A DNA stretch of 64,000 nucleotides from Cephaloticoccus sp. (lineage in GTDB: Bacteria; Verrucomicrobiota; Verrucomicrobiia; Opitutales; Opitutaceae), in assembly GCA_030833445.1 (NCBI GenBank), contig JAURHD010000002.1, positions 1 through 64,000 of the forward strand. The letters are read 5' to 3'. The translations under genes and the position numbers were made by a program. Of this stretch, positions 1 to 12,145 are shown piece after piece (the first letter of the stretch is position 1; each line of letters opens with the position of its first letter). The notes under the pieces were generated by a model. It saw nothing but the letters and a program-made list of their open reading frames with translations, was not told the origin of the DNA and searched no databases.

Positions 1-146
1 CAACCGCAATCCAGATACAACCCATAACAAGCTCCCAGACTAACACTCGGGGTGGCTCGAAAACTTGAGGCCGGTCAAAGGTAAAGCCCCGGTAGGCGGG
101 ATCGAGTAACCCACGAAAGGGCGCTGCGGAGTCGAGCCATACGTGT

Positions 147-947
147 ATGGCGCAAAACCCGCATGCCCGCTCCCATCTATTGGTCCTAACCGCATGCATT
201 GCACCCAAAGCTGGGATGGCCGGACTACTAAATCGGACTAGTATTGAACTGCGATTGCAGGATTACATTGAGGCCATCCAGTTCTGGTTAAGACTACGTG
301 AACCCAGTATTGGCGGAATCTTGTTTGCCGATAATTCCGGATACCCCCTCGACCGTTTGCAGGCCGTGGTGCAAGGTGAAACCAATAAAAAGATACCTGT
401 TGAACTGGTATCTTTTGACCATCCCGCGCCTCCTCCCACGTTGAGCTATGGACATAACGAATTGATTTTAATCAATGAAGCCATCAAGCGCAGTGCACTG
501 GCCAAACAATTCCCCTACTTGATGAAAGCTACGGGGCGTTATCGTTTCCCCGATATTGGGCGCCTCATCCGCAAATTACCTTCTGACTATCGGGTGGCAC
601 TCGATACCACCGGTGAAAAACCGTGGCCCTGGCGCCAGCGATCAGTTCCCATCTGTAGGTTCGCGCTAGCCTTGATGAAATTCGATTTTTATCACCAATA
701 TTTGGCTGATACCCCCACCCGTATGCGACCCGCCCCGCCATGGGACCGGCGCCAATTCATCGAATCAATGTTCTATGACCAACTTTATCCGATGCGCGAG
801 GAACCTGGCATTATCCTGCGCTGGCCCTGTAACTGTGAGCCGGAGGGAATAGGATCCAATGGCATGGATTACCGCAGCCCTGGGCGGCGGATTCGGTCTG
901 GGATACGGTCGCTCAACCGGAAAATCATCCCAAATCTCTGGCTGTAA
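147..947 (+). CDS. hypothetical protein, possibly polysaccharide/glycan related
   Basis: This 266-residue protein belongs to no family I can name with confidence. No signal peptide or membrane segment is visible. Two short patterns, FADNSGYPLDRL near residues 61-72 and KATGRYRFPDIG near 126-137, resemble stretches seen in proteins of bacterial glycan gene clusters; this resemblance is recalled, not searched. The next genes are an FAD disulfide reductase and an FkbM methyltransferase, the latter a family often found in glycan loci, which fits weakly. The ATG at 147 is the first start in the frame and has no Shine-Dalgarno sequence. The gene ends 37 bases before the next start. A glycosyltransferase-like role is only a guess. 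Confidence 0.6.
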   Translation: MAQNPHARSHLLVLTACIAPKAGMAGLLNRTSIELRLQDYIEAIQFWLRLREPSIGGILFADNSGYPLDRLQAVVQGETNKKIPVELVSFDHPAPPPTLSYGHNELILINEAIKRSALAKQFPYLMKATGRYRFPDIGRLIRKLPSDYRVALDTTGEKPWPWRQRSVPICRFALALMKFDFYHQYLADTPTRMRPAPPWDRRQFIESMFYDQLYPMREEPGIILRWPCNCEPEGIGSNGMDYRSPGRRIRSGIRSLNRKIIPNLWL

Positions 948-984
948 TGGCGATTTTCCTCCGGCTGACTATGACTTTCATCTG

Positions 985-2377
<1,393 letters not shown>

Positions 2378-2385
<8 letters not shown>

Positions 2386-3142
2386 AATGGCCAACCTAAT
2401 CTGCAGCATTCTCAGGTGGCCGCCGATCGGCAGACTCCCTGTGCGAGTGCGCAGTGGAATAGCGGCCGGCGCCCGGTGGAGTTTGTTTCCATGGACCGCC
2501 TACTGGCGCGGCACTCACGAACCTGAAGTGCAACACCTTATCGCCGGGCTCTACTCCGACTGGACCGGCCGTCATGTCTGGGATCTGGGCAGTCACTATG
2601 GTTTGTATACCGTTGGTCTGGCTCGTCGCGTCGGACCGACCGGCTCCGTGGCGGCATTCGAACCCAACCCCTTGAGTTTTGACCGCTTGCAACTTCATGT
2701 GCGGCGAAACCATCTGACCAATACCACCCTGTTTTCTCAAACTGTCAGCAACGTGACTGGCAGCGCACGTTTTTTTCTGTATGAAGGCATGGAGACAACC
2801 TCCTCTCATTTGGCCTACGAAAATGAAACTTGGACTGAGTCGGTTCCCACCATGCAGGTATCAACCGTAACGCTCGACAGTATGGTCGAAGCTGGACGCC
2901 TTCGGCTGCCCGACTTCATCAAAGTGGACGTCGAAGGGCACGGGGCGGCCGCGCTTGCCGGGGCAGCCAGAGCTCTGGCTCAATCCAGACCGATTCTGCT
3001 GATTGGCTTCCATAGTCAGGTCGTAGTTGATGGCATCATGGAAATCATTGCTCCCTTGAACTACCGGGTCACCGCCGTCACTACCGGCGAGCAGACAATT
3101 CCCCACGCTGGTTCGGACTATCTCTTTCAACCCTTAACCTGA
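2378..3142 (+). CDS. FkbM-family SAM-dependent methyltransferase
   Basis: A 254-residue protein with a class I methyltransferase fold. The SAM-binding loop is VWDLGSHYGLYTVGLA (about residues 67-82), followed by AAFEPNPLSFDRL. The family hallmark IKVDVEGHGAAALAGA lies near residues 187-202. FkbM enzymes O-methylate sugars, polyketides and similar small substrates; the substrate cannot be read here. The start ATG lies inside the end of the preceding reductase gene (8-base overlap), suggesting translational coupling. The upstream unknown protein and the general context suggest glycan modification, but this is inference. Confidence 0.88.
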
Positions 3143-3173
3143 TTCAGCTCACACAAAATTGGATCATCCTTTT

Positions 3174-4241
3174 ATGCCCGCCTACAAAGTTCCGCCGTTT
3201 CTAAACGACCTCCTACATGCCCGCTCACCTTCTGGTTATGAATCCGAGGCCCAGGCCGTTTTTGATCAATTCGTCAAACCAGCCGCACACAACTATGCCA
3301 AGGACGCACTGGGCAACCGGATCGCCACGTTGAATCCCAAGGGAGATCCGGTGCTGATGCTGGCCGGACATTTGGATGAACTGGGACTCCAAATCACCTA
3401 CATCAACGATAAGGGATTTCTCTATTTCGAAACCATTGGCGGGCATGACAAAATAGTAATCTCCGGGCGTCGGGTGCGCATCCAAACAGGCAACGGCACC
3501 ATCAATGGAGTTACCGGCAAACGGGCCATCCATTTGATGGACGAGGCTGATCGAAAAAAAGTCCCCGAGCGTCATGAAATGTGGATCGATATCGGGGTTA
3601 CGTCCAAAAAAGAGGCTCTCAAACGGGTTTCGATTGGTGACGTTGCAACCTACGACCACGAGTTCGAGCTGATCAACGGCAGTATTGGCACGGCCCGGGC
3701 CTTCGATAACAAAGTCGGCGCCTACATTGTCGGTGAAACCTTGATCAGACTGGCCGCCTCAAAAACCAAATTGGCTGCCAAGGTCGTGAGTGTCGGGACG
3801 GTGCAGGAGGAAATAGGCGTGCGCGGAGCCACCGCCTCGGCTTTTTCGGTGAACCCCCATATTGCCGTTGCGGTGGATGTGGGACACGCCACCGACCATC
3901 CCGATTGCGATAATCGTAAATTCGGTGAATTCATCCTCGGTGGCGGCCCCATGATTTGTCGCGGCGCCAACATCAATCCCAAGATTTATCAGCGATTAGT
4001 CGCGGCAGCCAAAAAGGCCGGGATCCCCTATCAAATCGAAGCCGATCCCCGCGCCATTGGTTCCGATGCCCGGGCCGTGCAGATCAGCCGCGGGGGAGTC
4101 GCCACCGGTGCGATCAGTGTGCCGCTGCGTTACATGCACACGCCCAGTGAAGTGGTGGATTTGAAGGACGTTGAATATTGCATCCAATTATTGGTCGAAT
4201 TCACCAAGGCCTTGCAGCCTGGTGATTACGCCCACTGGTAA
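3174..4241 (+). CDS. M42-family metallo-aminopeptidase (glutamyl aminopeptidase/endoglucanase-like)
   Basis: A 355-residue cytoplasmic peptidase of family M42, which forms large shells that trim peptides from the N terminus. The expected di-metal ligands are visible: His and Asp in LAGHLDELG, the bridging Asp in ARAFDNKVGAY, the Glu-Glu pair in TVQEEIGVRG, the Asp in VAVDVGHATDHP, and the late His in RYMHTPSEVV. Length and motif order match complete family members. A TTG at 3159 is in frame, but the ATG at 3174 is preferred. The gene ends at a strong terminator facing clpX. Confidence 0.93.
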   Translation: MPAYKVPPFLNDLLHARSPSGYESEAQAVFDQFVKPAAHNYAKDALGNRIATLNPKGDPVLMLAGHLDELGLQITYINDKGFLYFETIGGHDKIVISGRRVRIQTGNGTINGVTGKRAIHLMDEADRKKVPERHEMWIDIGVTSKKEALKRVSIGDVATYDHEFELINGSIGTARAFDNKVGAYIVGETLIRLAASKTKLAAKVVSVGTVQEEIGVRGATASAFSVNPHIAVAVDVGHATDHPDCDNRKFGEFILGGGPMICRGANINPKIYQRLVAAAKKAGIPYQIEADPRAIGSDARAVQISRGGVATGAISVPLRYMHTPSEVVDLKDVEYCIQLLVEFTKALQPGDYAHW

Positions 4242-4254
4242 TCACCACACAGGC

Positions 4255-4292
4255 GCACAAAAAAGCCCCGGATAACCGGGGCTTTTTTGTGC
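4255..4292. terminator. bidirectional Rho-independent terminator
   Basis: A perfect 17-bp inverted repeat (4255-4271 and 4276-4292) with a four-base loop. It contains a GC core (GCCCCGG/CCGGGGC) flanked by A6 on one side and T6 on the other. It therefore gives a hairpin plus U-run on both strands, ending the M42 peptidase transcript and the convergent tig-clpP-clpX transcript. Confidence 0.95.
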
Positions 4293-4308
4293 ACTAAATA
4301 CAGGGATT

Positions 4309-5604
4309 TTAGGCTGCGTTCTTACGCACTTCGGATTTGCGCGTGCGGCGCAGACTTGGACGTCTGCGACCTGCCACGACCGCGGCATCGACCACGACCT
4401 CGGCCACATCGTCACGTTGGGGAATCTCATACATCACTTCCAGCATGAGGTTCTCCATAATCGAACGCAGGGCACGGGCGCCGGTCTTCAATTCAATCGC
4501 CTTTTGCGCAATCGCTTTTACCGCGTCAGAGGTAAACCGCAGGTTTACCCCGTCCATGGCGAACAGTTTGGTATACTGTTTCACCATGGCATTTTTTGTG
4601 CGCAACAGCACCTTCTCCAAATCCTTGATGGAAAGCTGATCCAGAACAGAAATAACCGGCAGGCGACCGATGAATTCGGGGATCATGCCAAAGCGGATCA
4701 AATCCTCTGGTGCCACTGCCTTCATTAGCAAATCGGCGGAGAGGATGTCGTCTGTGCGGCTAGCCGCCGAGGCAAAACCCAGCGAACGTTGGCCACGACG
4801 ACGTTGCACGATCTCTTCCAGTCCAACGAATGCACCGCCGCAAATGAACAGGATATTCGCAGTATTGACCTGAACATATTCCTGATTCGGGTGCTTGCGG
4901 CCACCTTGAGGTGGCACATTGCAGATCGAACCTTCCAAAATTTTCAACAAGGCCTGTTGCACACCTTCACCGGATACGTCGCGGGTAATCGAAACGTTTT
5001 CTGTTTTGCGACCAATCTTGTCGATTTCGTCGATGTAGATGATGCCGCATTCGGCACGTTTCACATCGTAATTGGCATTTTGCAGCAGACGGAGCACGAC
5101 GTTCTCCACGTCGTCACCGACGTATCCCGCCTCGGTCAAAGTCGTCGCATCGGCGATGGCAAATGGCACATCTAGCACCCTTGCCAACGAGCGGGCCAGC
5201 AGGGTTTTGCCTGAACCCGTGGGACCGGCCAGCAAGATGTTACTCTTTTCCACTTCGACATCATTGAATTCAGGCGAAAGGGATACCCCATCTTTACTTT
5301 GCTGGGTGGCATCGAAGTTCAGTCGCTTGTAATGATTGTAAACCGCAACCGAGAGCACCTTCTTGGCGTGATCCTGGCCAATGACATAATCGTCCAAGGT
5401 CTTCTTGATATCCGAAGGCTTGATCAGCCTGAATGCCGGTTTGTTCTCTGCGGTCGGCGCTTTGACTTCGCGGTCAATGATCGTCTTGCAGACGTTGACG
5501 CATGAGTCGCAAATATACACTCCCGGTCCTGCAATAATTTTTTTGACCTCCGCCTGTGACTTTCCACAGAACGAACAAAGGGTCATACGGGACGATTTGG
5601 CCAT
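4309..5604 (-). CDS. clpX: ATP-dependent Clp protease ATP-binding subunit ClpX
   Basis: The 431-residue AAA+ unfoldase that recognises substrates and feeds them into ClpP. The N-terminal zinc-binding domain has Cys10, Cys13, Cys32 and Cys35. Walker A is GPTGSGKT (127-134), Walker B is IIYIDEID, and the ClpP-docking loop is RSLGFAS, a variant of the usual IGF. The basic C-terminal tail ([12 protein letters not shown]) is longer than in E. coli. It is the last gene of tig-clpP-clpX, 58 bases after clpP, with a strong terminator beyond. The ATG at 5604 begins the zinc domain directly. Confidence 0.98.
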   Translation of the reverse strand: MAKSSRMTLCSFCGKSQAEVKKIIAGPGVYICDSCVNVCKTIIDREVKAPTAENKPAFRLIKPSDIKKTLDDYVIGQDHAKKVLSVAVYNHYKRLNFDATQQSKDGVSLSPEFNDVEVEKSNILLAGPTGSGKTLLARSLARVLDVPFAIADATTLTEAGYVGDDVENVVLRLLQNANYDVKRAECGIIYIDEIDKIGRKTENVSITRDVSGEGVQQALLKILEGSICNVPPQGGRKHPNQEYVQVNTANILFICGGAFVGLEEIVQRRRGQRSLGFASAASRTDDILSADLLMKAVAPEDLIRFGMIPEFIGRLPVISVLDQLSIKDLEKVLLRTKNAMVKQYTKLFAMDGVNLRFTSDAVKAIAQKAIELKTGARALRSIMENLMLEVMYEIPQRDDVAEVVVDAAVVAGRRRPSLRRTRKSEVRKNAA

Positions 5605-5662
5605 AGCTTATGATTCGCTTCCAAGGCGACTTTTGTCGAGGGAGATTTGCCCTGACAGACGC

Positions 5663-6283
5663 TTATGCCGCAGTTTCCACCGCGATATTCTGCACTTCCT
5701 TGGTCGATTCAACCACATGGTCGACCAGGCCATAAGCCTTGGCTTCGTGCGCACTCAAATAGTAATCGCGATCCGAATCTTTCTCAATTTCAGCCGCAGT
5801 CTTGCCGGTATGTTTGGCAATGATCTCATTCAAGGTCTTGCGCCAGCGGAGAATCTCCTTGGCCGCGATGGTGATATCGGCTGTTTGTCCCCCGGCACCA
5901 CCCGAAGGCTGGTGAATCATCACCCGACTATTCGGCAGGGCAAACCGCTTCCCTTTTGTGCCGGCAGATAGCAGGACAGTGCTCATGCTGGCGGCCATGC
6001 CCACACAGTAGGTGACGATATCACACTGCAGGAAATTCATCGTGTCATAAATCGCCATTCCACCCGTCACCACGCCACCCGGGGAGTTGATGTAGAGCTG
6101 AATATCCTTCTTGGGATCTTCCATCTGCAGGAAGAACATCTGGGCGATGACCAGATTCGCGATGGTATCATCAATCGGGGTGCCGATGAAGATGATGCGG
6201 TCCTTCAAGAGCCGGGAATAGATGTCCATCGACCGCTCGCCGCGGCCGGTATTTTCAAGAACGATGGGGACGTAATAACTCAC
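5663..6283 (-). CDS. clpP: ATP-dependent Clp protease proteolytic subunit ClpP
   Basis: A 206-residue serine protease subunit that forms tetradecameric rings and degrades substrates delivered by ClpX. The catalytic triad is visible: Ser99 in GMAASMST, His124 in VMIHQPSGG and Asp173 in SDRDYYLS. The best start is a GTG at 6283, giving the sequence [16 protein letters not shown]; the frame is open further upstream, but that part overlaps tig in another frame. It lies 13 bases downstream of the tig stop, so the genes are almost certainly co-transcribed. No Shine-Dalgarno sequence precedes the GTG. Confidence 0.96.
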   Translation of the reverse strand: MSYYVPIVLENTGRGERSMDIYSRLLKDRIIFIGTPIDDTIANLVIAQMFFLQMEDPKKDIQLYINSPGGVVTGGMAIYDTMNFLQCDIVTYCVGMAASMSTVLLSAGTKGKRFALPNSRVMIHQPSGGAGGQTADITIAAKEILRWRKTLNEIIAKHTGKTAAEIEKDSDRDYYLSAHEAKAYGLVDHVVESTKEVQNIAVETAA

Positions 6284-6296
6284 GATGATTTCTGGT

Positions 6297-7619
6297 TTAA
6301 GCCTTAGATTGGATAATATCCACCTTAGCCTTGGAAACGAGGAAATCAACTGCCTTGTCGAAAATGATGGATTGTTGCACTGAGCGCAGTGCATCTCGGT
6401 TCTTGGCCAGCTCTTTGGCCAGCTTATCAGGCTGTTGGCTGGTGCGCATGGCTTCGCGGTAGATGAAGGTGTTAATGTCGTTCTCCTGAACCTGCACTTT
6501 CTCTTTGTCGGCAATCCGCGCCAGCACGAGCTGCAGCTTGACCCGTCCCTCGGCCGCCTTACGGGCATTGTCCATCAGCTCCTTCTTATCCTTTTCAAAC
6601 TGTTCCTGCGGGATGCCGCGGCGCATGTTTTCCTCGATGAATTGGCGCAACACACTTTGGGTCTCGCTTTCTACGAGCGATTCCGGGGCTGAGAACTCAA
6701 GCTTTGCGAGCAGTGCGTCGGTAATCTGACGGCGCTGTTCGGAACGATTGCGTCCCTCTTTCTGGAGTTTCAGGTTGCTACTTACGCTGGTCTTAAGTGC
6801 CGCCAGGTCATCAACCTGATTCGCCTTGAAAAAGGCTTCGTCCAAGGCTGGCAGGACCCGTTCACGGATTTCCTGGATCTCGATCGCGTAGCTCGCCTGT
6901 TTGCCCGCTAAAGCAGGTGCGGCGGTAAATTCTGCCGGGAATGTGATTTCCACAGACTTTTTATCACCCGGCTTCAGACCGGCGAGTTGCTTGCCAAGCC
7001 CGGGAATGACCCCTTCGTGTTCACCTTCTACTTCCTCCCAAGTCTGGGGAACTTTGCCGTAGATCTGCTTATCGGGAACAAGCTCGGTGATCGGTTTGCC
7101 ATCCACCGTGCCTTCATAAGCCAGTTTCACGTAATCGCTCTTTTTGGCTTCACGTTCAGCCACTTTGAATTCGGCCCGCTCTCCGCGTATCGCGTCAATG
7201 GCAGTATCAATTTCAGCGTCGGTGACATCAGTCGGCGCCACTTCCGTTTTCAAACCAATGTATTCGGGCAGCTCGAATTCCGGACGAACATCGACCGTGA
7301 TCGTCACGGCCGCACTCAACCCGGCCTCCACCGTGCCTGGTTCCACATTTACAATGTTCAGCACGTCCAACTTCTGCTTTTCCAAGCCCTCACGGTAGGC
7401 TTTGGCGACGACCTTTTGTTTGAATTCATCCGCTATTTCCTTGGCAAAGCGCTTGGAAATCATCGCTACCGGTGCCTTGCCCGGACGAAACCCAGGCAGG
7501 CGGACTTGCTTGGCAAATTCGCCCACGACGGCTTGGTGTTCGGAGTCGACTTCGCTCTTGTCGAGCGAGACCACCAAACTCTTACGGGTATCGGAAATGG
7601 AATTAAGTTGAACGTTCAC
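6297..7619 (-). CDS. tig: trigger factor, ribosome-associated chaperone
   Basis: A 440-residue peptidyl-prolyl isomerase and chaperone that meets nascent chains at the ribosome exit tunnel. The ribosome-docking motif GFRPGKAP lies at residues 43-50. A central FKBP-like domain follows (about 150-245, [17 protein letters not shown]), then the long alpha-helical C-terminal domain, so domain order and length are normal. The start is a GTG at 7619 with no Shine-Dalgarno sequence. It is the first gene of the tig-clpP-clpX operon, which couples folding to degradation. Its promoter should lie in 7620-7735, shared with the divergent tsaB-like gene. Confidence 0.97.
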   Translation of the reverse strand: MNVQLNSISDTRKSLVVSLDKSEVDSEHQAVVGEFAKQVRLPGFRPGKAPVAMISKRFAKEIADEFKQKVVAKAYREGLEKQKLDVLNIVNVEPGTVEAGLSAAVTITVDVRPEFELPEYIGLKTEVAPTDVTDAEIDTAIDAIRGERAEFKVAEREAKKSDYVKLAYEGTVDGKPITELVPDKQIYGKVPQTWEEVEGEHEGVIPGLGKQLAGLKPGDKKSVEITFPAEFTAAPALAGKQASYAIEIQEIRERVLPALDEAFFKANQVDDLAALKTSVSSNLKLQKEGRNRSEQRRQITDALLAKLEFSAPESLVESETQSVLRQFIEENMRRGIPQEQFEKDKKELMDNARKAAEGRVKLQLVLARIADKEKVQVQENDINTFIYREAMRTSQQPDKLAKELAKNRDALRSVQQSIIFDKAVDFLVSKAKVDIIQSKA

Positions 7620-7735
7620 AGATTTGAGACGGCAGGTTTACGGTAAAGAATTGGTGACCCTACTCCCCCGGTCGACCCGGTCAATGCCGGATTCTACACG
7701 CTTGCAGCTGCTGCCCGGGACACGTTTCGTGGGAT

Positions 7736-8362
7736 ATGCCCAACCTGCGGCAATTGCTTGAAAAACACCAATCTTTACTGCTCCTGGACGCGTCATCCTC
7801 ACGCATCCAAGTGGTCCACTTGAATTTGGGCGCTGAACCTCTTTGGGCTCAATCCCAAGAGGAGGCTGGTCGCGGATTGTTTACCTGCCTCACGTCACTA
7901 AAGGTGGATATCGCGAATATCCCGGCCTTTGTATTCTGCGAAGGCCCTGGTTCAATATTGGGGATCAGAAGCACGGCAACAGTTCTTCGGACGTGGCAGG
8001 TTCTCAAATCGCGGCCAATTTATAGCTTTGGCAGCCTGAACTTGGTCGCCCATGCCCTTAATCGACCAAATGTCGGGATTATTGCCGATGCCCGCCGCGA
8101 AACTTGGCATTATCAGGTCCTTGGCCAACCAATGATCCGACTACCCGGCATCGAACTGACAGGGGAATTATTCATGCCGGAAGATTTTCGTTGCTGGTCG
8201 ACAATACCAAAAAACGTAATCCGGATAAGTTATAATTTGTCGGAGCTCTTAAAGACTGCGCCAGAAGCAGACATTTTTAGAGCGAACGAGCAACCCGATG
8301 CATTTGTCCATACCGAGCCCAGTTACAAAACCTGGACCCCACAAATTCATCGCGCGCCATGA
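7736..8362 (+). CDS. TsaB-like protein (tRNA threonylcarbamoyladenosine biosynthesis)
   Basis: A 208-residue protein resembling TsaB, the non-catalytic ASKHA-fold partner of TsaD in making t6A at position 37 of ANN-decoding tRNAs. The N-terminal LLLLDASSS corresponds to the ILALDTS motif, and CEGPGSILGIRSTATVL corresponds to the GPGSFTGLRIG signature. The rest is divergent and the C-terminal half is poorly conserved. The gene overlaps alr by four bases (ATGA), and a tsaB-alr pairing is plausible because both are small housekeeping genes. Its divergence leaves some doubt that it is fully functional. Confidence 0.72.
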   Translation: MPNLRQLLEKHQSLLLLDASSSRIQVVHLNLGAEPLWAQSQEEAGRGLFTCLTSLKVDIANIPAFVFCEGPGSILGIRSTATVLRTWQVLKSRPIYSFGSLNLVAHALNRPNVGIIADARRETWHYQVLGQPMIRLPGIELTGELFMPEDFRCWSTIPKNVIRISYNLSELLKTAPEADIFRANEQPDAFVHTEPSYKTWTPQIHRAP

Positions 8363-9513
8363 TCAGCCACCCTACATCGACCTCATTGCACCGCTGTTGG
8401 GCCGAAATTGATCTCGCCGCATTGGAGCGAAACCTCCGTCTGATCCACGCTTCATTGCCCAGCCACATCCGCTACGTGGCAGTGGTCAAAGCCGATGCCT
8501 ATGGACACGGGCTACACCAAGTCGCCGCCCGGATGATGCATTCCGGAACCGATCTCTTTGCCGTGGCCAATGTATCCGAAGCCGCCACCTTGCGTGAGTT
8601 GGGACCCGACTGGCCCATCCTTCTGCTGAGTCCAGTATTACCGGAAGAGGATCGCTTTATCGCCGAATTGGATCTGGCAGCAACGCTGTCGACCGATGAG
8701 GAAGTGGACCGTTTCAGCCAAATTGGACAAAAAACGGGACGCCCAGTGGCAGTGCATTTGAAAATAGACACCGGGATGGGCCGCCTCGGGGTCTGGCATG
8801 AGCAAGCGCCAGCACTGTGTGCGAAAATAGCCGCCAATCCCAATCTGCGGTTGGCCGGCATCTATACGCATTTCGCCAGTCCCGATGACGACTTGAAATT
8901 TACCGAAGAACAACGACGGAGATTTCTCACCGCTTTGGCGCACTGCTCACAGGTTGATCCCCGCAAAATTTACGTGCACGCCGATAACAGTGCAGGACTC
9001 GAAACCATGCCCGGTGCGAGTCCATTCAATGCCGTGCGGGTCGGTCTCCTGCAATTCGGGATCCTGCCCCACCCAAATTCCTTGCTCTCCGAAGTGCACA
9101 CCGAACCTGTCTTCAGTTTTCGGACCCGGGTGGGGATTGTTAAGGAATTACCGGCCGGAACCACGATCAGTTATGGACGCACCCATACACTAAAGCAGCC
9201 CACCCGTATTGCGGTGCTCTGTGCCGGCTACGGTGATGGCATTCCGCGTGCTGTCAGTAATCGCGCCCAAGTATTAATCCATGGCAAACGTTGTCCGGTC
9301 CTGGGTCGGGTCACGATGGACCAAACGATTGTCGATGTGAGTCAAATCCCCGGAGTGAAATCCGGAGACGAAGTTGTATTGGTCGGCACACAAGGGAATG
9401 CCAAGATCAGCATTACGGAATTTAGCAATTGGGCAGACACCATTCCATGGGAAACCCTCTGCTCTGTCACCAAGCGCGTCCCGCGCATCTATCGCACTCC
9501 GTTGGGCATCTGA
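8359..9513 (+). CDS. alr: alanine racemase
   Basis: A 384-residue PLP enzyme that interconverts L- and D-alanine for peptidoglycan. The PLP lysine is Lys44 in VVKADAYGHG. The second catalytic base is Tyr272 in ISYGRTHT. The GRVTMDQTIVDVSQ motif of the C-terminal beta domain is also present. Length and motif order are normal. The start ATG overlaps the stop of the tsaB-like gene (ATGA at 8359-8362), so translation is probably coupled. An ordinary fold III racemase, with no sign of transfer. Confidence 0.97.
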   Translation: MISHPTSTSLHRCWAEIDLAALERNLRLIHASLPSHIRYVAVVKADAYGHGLHQVAARMMHSGTDLFAVANVSEAATLRELGPDWPILLLSPVLPEEDRFIAELDLAATLSTDEEVDRFSQIGQKTGRPVAVHLKIDTGMGRLGVWHEQAPALCAKIAANPNLRLAGIYTHFASPDDDLKFTEEQRRRFLTALAHCSQVDPRKIYVHADNSAGLETMPGASPFNAVRVGLLQFGILPHPNSLLSEVHTEPVFSFRTRVGIVKELPAGTTISYGRTHTLKQPTRIAVLCAGYGDGIPRAVSNRAQVLIHGKRCPVLGRVTMDQTIVDVSQIPGVKSGDEVVLVGTQGNAKISITEFSNWADTIPWETLCSVTKRVPRIYRTPLGI

Positions 9514-9528
9514 GCAGAACGATTGATA

Positions 9529-9534
9529 TATAAT
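9529..9534 (+). promoter_or_regulatory. possible -10 element upstream of the DUF1501 gene
   Basis: A perfect TATAAT hexamer lies 35 bases before the GTG at 9569, in the gap after alr. No convincing -35 element lies at 16-18 bases: TTGGGC at 9502 gives a 21-base spacer. A sigma70-type promoter is therefore possible but weakly supported. Confidence 0.3.
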
Positions 9535-9568
9535 GCCTTGCCCGTAGTCGCGGCCTCTTTTCAATACC

Positions 9569-10732
9569 GTGGTGTCACCCGCCCCCGATCGTCCCCATAG
9601 TGAGCACGGTCAGACAACTCGCCGTGAGTTCTTGAAACTTAGCTCGAAAGGAATGGGGGCCATCACTTTGGGGAGCCTGTTCCCATCGATTTTACCCACC
9701 CGACTGTTTGGCGCGGGACAGAAATCGCAGGGAACTGCGCCCATTTTGGTGCTAGTCCAACTTGCCGGTGGGAATGATGGCCTAAACACAACCATACCCT
9801 ACAGTAACGATCGTTACTATCGTCTCCGGCCGACGATCGCGTTACCAGAAAACGAGATCTTACCTCTAACTGATACTATCGGACTGCACCCTGCCTGCAG
9901 AGGACTCGAAAAACTCTATCAAAGTGGCGACCTCGCCATTGTCCAAGGAGTGGGTTACCCAAATCCCAATCGGAGCCATTTTGGATCGGAAGCGATATGG
10001 GCTACCGCCGAAAATTCAGAGCATACTTCATCGACTGGATGGGTGGGCAGATACTTGGATAACAATCCACCAGAATTTACCCTGCGACCAGAACCTATAG
10101 CGGTGCATTTTTCTCATCAAACTCCACGCTGTCTTTTGGGAGAGGAAACCTCGGAGATATATGGCTTCGAAGTAACGGGAGAGGACGGCCTGCCCGTTTA
10201 TCACAATGGAATTGTCAGCAGCATAAAGTCATACCGCGCGTCTGCCCGATATCCGGACACGCGTTTCGGCGCCAATCTGAAGAAAATTGCCGCGATGATT
10301 TCCGCCCGTTACAGCACTCGAATCTATCATGTGACCCTGGGCGGCTTCGACACCCACTTTTTACAGTCCATTCCACATCATAACCTACTGACTGATTTGT
10401 CCGGGGGCTTGGCGGCCTTTCAAGAGGATCTACATCTGCACGGACAGGACTCGTCGGTGTTGACGATGACCTATTCAGAGTTTGGCCGACGAGCGGGAGA
10501 AAATGAACGCCATGGAACCGACCACGGCACAAGTGCACCTCTGTTCATATTGGGTCGCCATGTAGCGGGAGGGATTTACGGGGAGCCTCCCAGATTACCC
10601 ACCAACCGTTACGAAGACATGGACTATCAGATCGATTTCAGAACGGTATACAGCACGGTGCTGGAAAATTGGCTCGGGGCACCGACGGACCAGATTTTGG
10701 ACCATAAGTCCGAGCCCTTGGAATTTATCTGA
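9569..10732 (+). CDS. DUF1501 family protein, Tat-exported
   Basis: A 387-residue protein starting with a twin-arginine signal: TRREFLKLSSKGMG at residues 17-30, followed by a hydrophobic stretch. The mature part begins LVLVQLAGGNDGLNTTIPY and carries the late motif TYSEFGRRAGENERHGTDHGT, both typical of DUF1501, an alkaline-phosphatase-superfamily relative common in Planctomycetes and Verrucomicrobia. The biochemical role of the family is unknown to me. DUF1501 genes are often next to DUF1800 genes, but none is present here. The start is a GTG (9569), with a second GTG as the next codon. The gene is convergent with ugd. Confidence 0.9.
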   Translation: MVSPAPDRPHSEHGQTTRREFLKLSSKGMGAITLGSLFPSILPTRLFGAGQKSQGTAPILVLVQLAGGNDGLNTTIPYSNDRYYRLRPTIALPENEILPLTDTIGLHPACRGLEKLYQSGDLAIVQGVGYPNPNRSHFGSEAIWATAENSEHTSSTGWVGRYLDNNPPEFTLRPEPIAVHFSHQTPRCLLGEETSEIYGFEVTGEDGLPVYHNGIVSSIKSYRASARYPDTRFGANLKKIAAMISARYSTRIYHVTLGGFDTHFLQSIPHHNLLTDLSGGLAAFQEDLHLHGQDSSVLTMTYSEFGRRAGENERHGTDHGTSAPLFILGRHVAGGIYGEPPRLPTNRYEDMDYQIDFRTVYSTVLENWLGAPTDQILDHKSEPLEFI

Positions 10733-10741
10733 GTCGGCTAA

Positions 10742-12097
10742 TTATTTGCCGATGCCGTGGACGCGGAAGCCCAGTTTCGCCAACTGTGCCAGATCGAGAA
10801 TGTTTCGTCCGTCAAAGAGGAAGGCTGGCTTGGTCATCGAGGCATAGATTTTTGCAAAATCCAATTTTTTGAACTCGTCCCATTCAGTCACAATCGCAAC
10901 TGCATGCGCGCCTTCACAGGCAGAGTAAGCGGACTCAGCAACTCTTAGACGGTCATTCGCAATGTCGCCCAAAACATCCCGGCGAATCTCTTCCGCCGGC
11001 ACCTTGGGATCATAAACCGTAATATTGGCGTGTTCAGCCAAAAGGTCGCGGCAAATACTGATAGCCGCTGACTCGCGGGTGTCATTGGTGTCCTTCTTGA
11101 AGGCGAAGCCCAATACCGCTATTTTCTTGTCCGCCACGGTGTTGAACAAAGCACGGACGATCCGCGCAGCGAAGCGATGTTTCTGCCAATCATTCATCTG
11201 CACCACCCCCGCCCAGTAGGCCGAGACTTCGGGCAAACCAAAGTGCTCGCAGAGATAGGATAGATTCAAAATATCCTTCTGGAAACACGACCCGCCAAAT
11301 CCCACCGAGGCTTTCAGGAATTTGGGACCGATCCGGCTATCCTTACCGATGGCATTGGCCACTTCATCAACATCGGCACCAGTGGCTTCACAAAGCGCTG
11401 AAATCGAATTGATGGATGAGATACGCTGGGCCAAAAACGCGTTGGCCACCAATTTCGAGAGTTCCGAGGACCAGAGATTGGTCGTGACGATTTGCTCACG
11501 CGGCACCCAACGAGCGTAAACGTCGACCAAGGTTTGAATCGCCTTCTCGCCCTCCGGAGTTCTTTCCCCACCGACCAGCACCCGATCCGGGTTTTGCAAA
11601 TCCGCCACCGCGGTTCCCTCTGCCAAAAATTCGGGATTCGAAAGCACCTGAAACTGCACCCCCCGGGTATTTTCACTGAGAATATCCTTAATGGTCTCAG
11701 CGGTTTTGACCGGGATGGTAGATTTCTCGACGATGATCTTGGGCGTGGTGGCAACCTCGGCGATGGTGCGGGCCACCGATTCGATAAACCGCAAATCCGC
11801 CGCCCGCCCCGCGCCCACGCCGTAGGTCTTGGTCGGGGTGTTCACGGCGACAAAAATGATGTCCGCCACCTTGATGGTCTCGTGCACCGCCGTCGTGAAG
11901 AAAAGGTTCTTTCCCCGCCGGGCTTTGACAATGTCGTCCAGGCCGGGCTCATAAATTGGCAACGTATCGGAATTCCATGCCGCGATCCGCTTGGCGTTCA
12001 TGTCGACCACATGAACCTCAATATCTTGAGCCTTAAGGGCAATCATCGCCATCGTCGGACCACCTACATAGCCGGCACCAATACAACAGATTTTCAT
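10742..12097 (-). CDS. ugd: UDP-glucose 6-dehydrogenase
   Basis: A 451-residue NAD-dependent enzyme oxidising UDP-glucose to UDP-glucuronate, a precursor of capsule and envelope sugars. The N-terminal Rossmann motif is [10 protein letters not shown] (residues 6-15). The catalytic Cys271 sits in [10 protein letters not shown], and the C-terminal domain opens with [17 protein letters not shown]. The overall sequence resembles the longer animal-type enzymes more than the short E. coli Ugd; this impression is from memory. It is followed upstream, after 48 bases, by an aminotransferase on the same strand. Confidence 0.94.
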   Translation of the reverse strand: MKICCIGAGYVGGPTMAMIALKAQDIEVHVVDMNAKRIAAWNSDTLPIYEPGLDDIVKARRGKNLFFTTAVHETIKVADIIFVAVNTPTKTYGVGAGRAADLRFIESVARTIAEVATTPKIIVEKSTIPVKTAETIKDILSENTRGVQFQVLSNPEFLAEGTAVADLQNPDRVLVGGERTPEGEKAIQTLVDVYARWVPREQIVTTNLWSSELSKLVANAFLAQRISSINSISALCEATGADVDEVANAIGKDSRIGPKFLKASVGFGGSCFQKDILNLSYLCEHFGLPEVSAYWAGVVQMNDWQKHRFAARIVRALFNTVADKKIAVLGFAFKKDTNDTRESAAISICRDLLAEHANITVYDPKVPAEEIRRDVLGDIANDRLRVAESAYSACEGAHAVAIVTEWDEFKKLDFAKIYASMTKPAFLFDGRNILDLAQLAKLGFRVHGIGK

Positions 12098-12145
12098 AAT
12101 TAGAGGGCCAGCTTGGCCTATGCGCTGGACAAATCCAAGGCCGAT

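Noticed and set aside
1-146. Possible end of a gene entering from the left
   Set aside because: Short open frames end at 27 and 43 but have no recognisable sequence, so no gene can be supported.
859-984. N-terminal extension of the flavin reductase
   Set aside because: It overlaps the preceding gene and is not part of the FAD fold; the ATG at 985 begins the domain.
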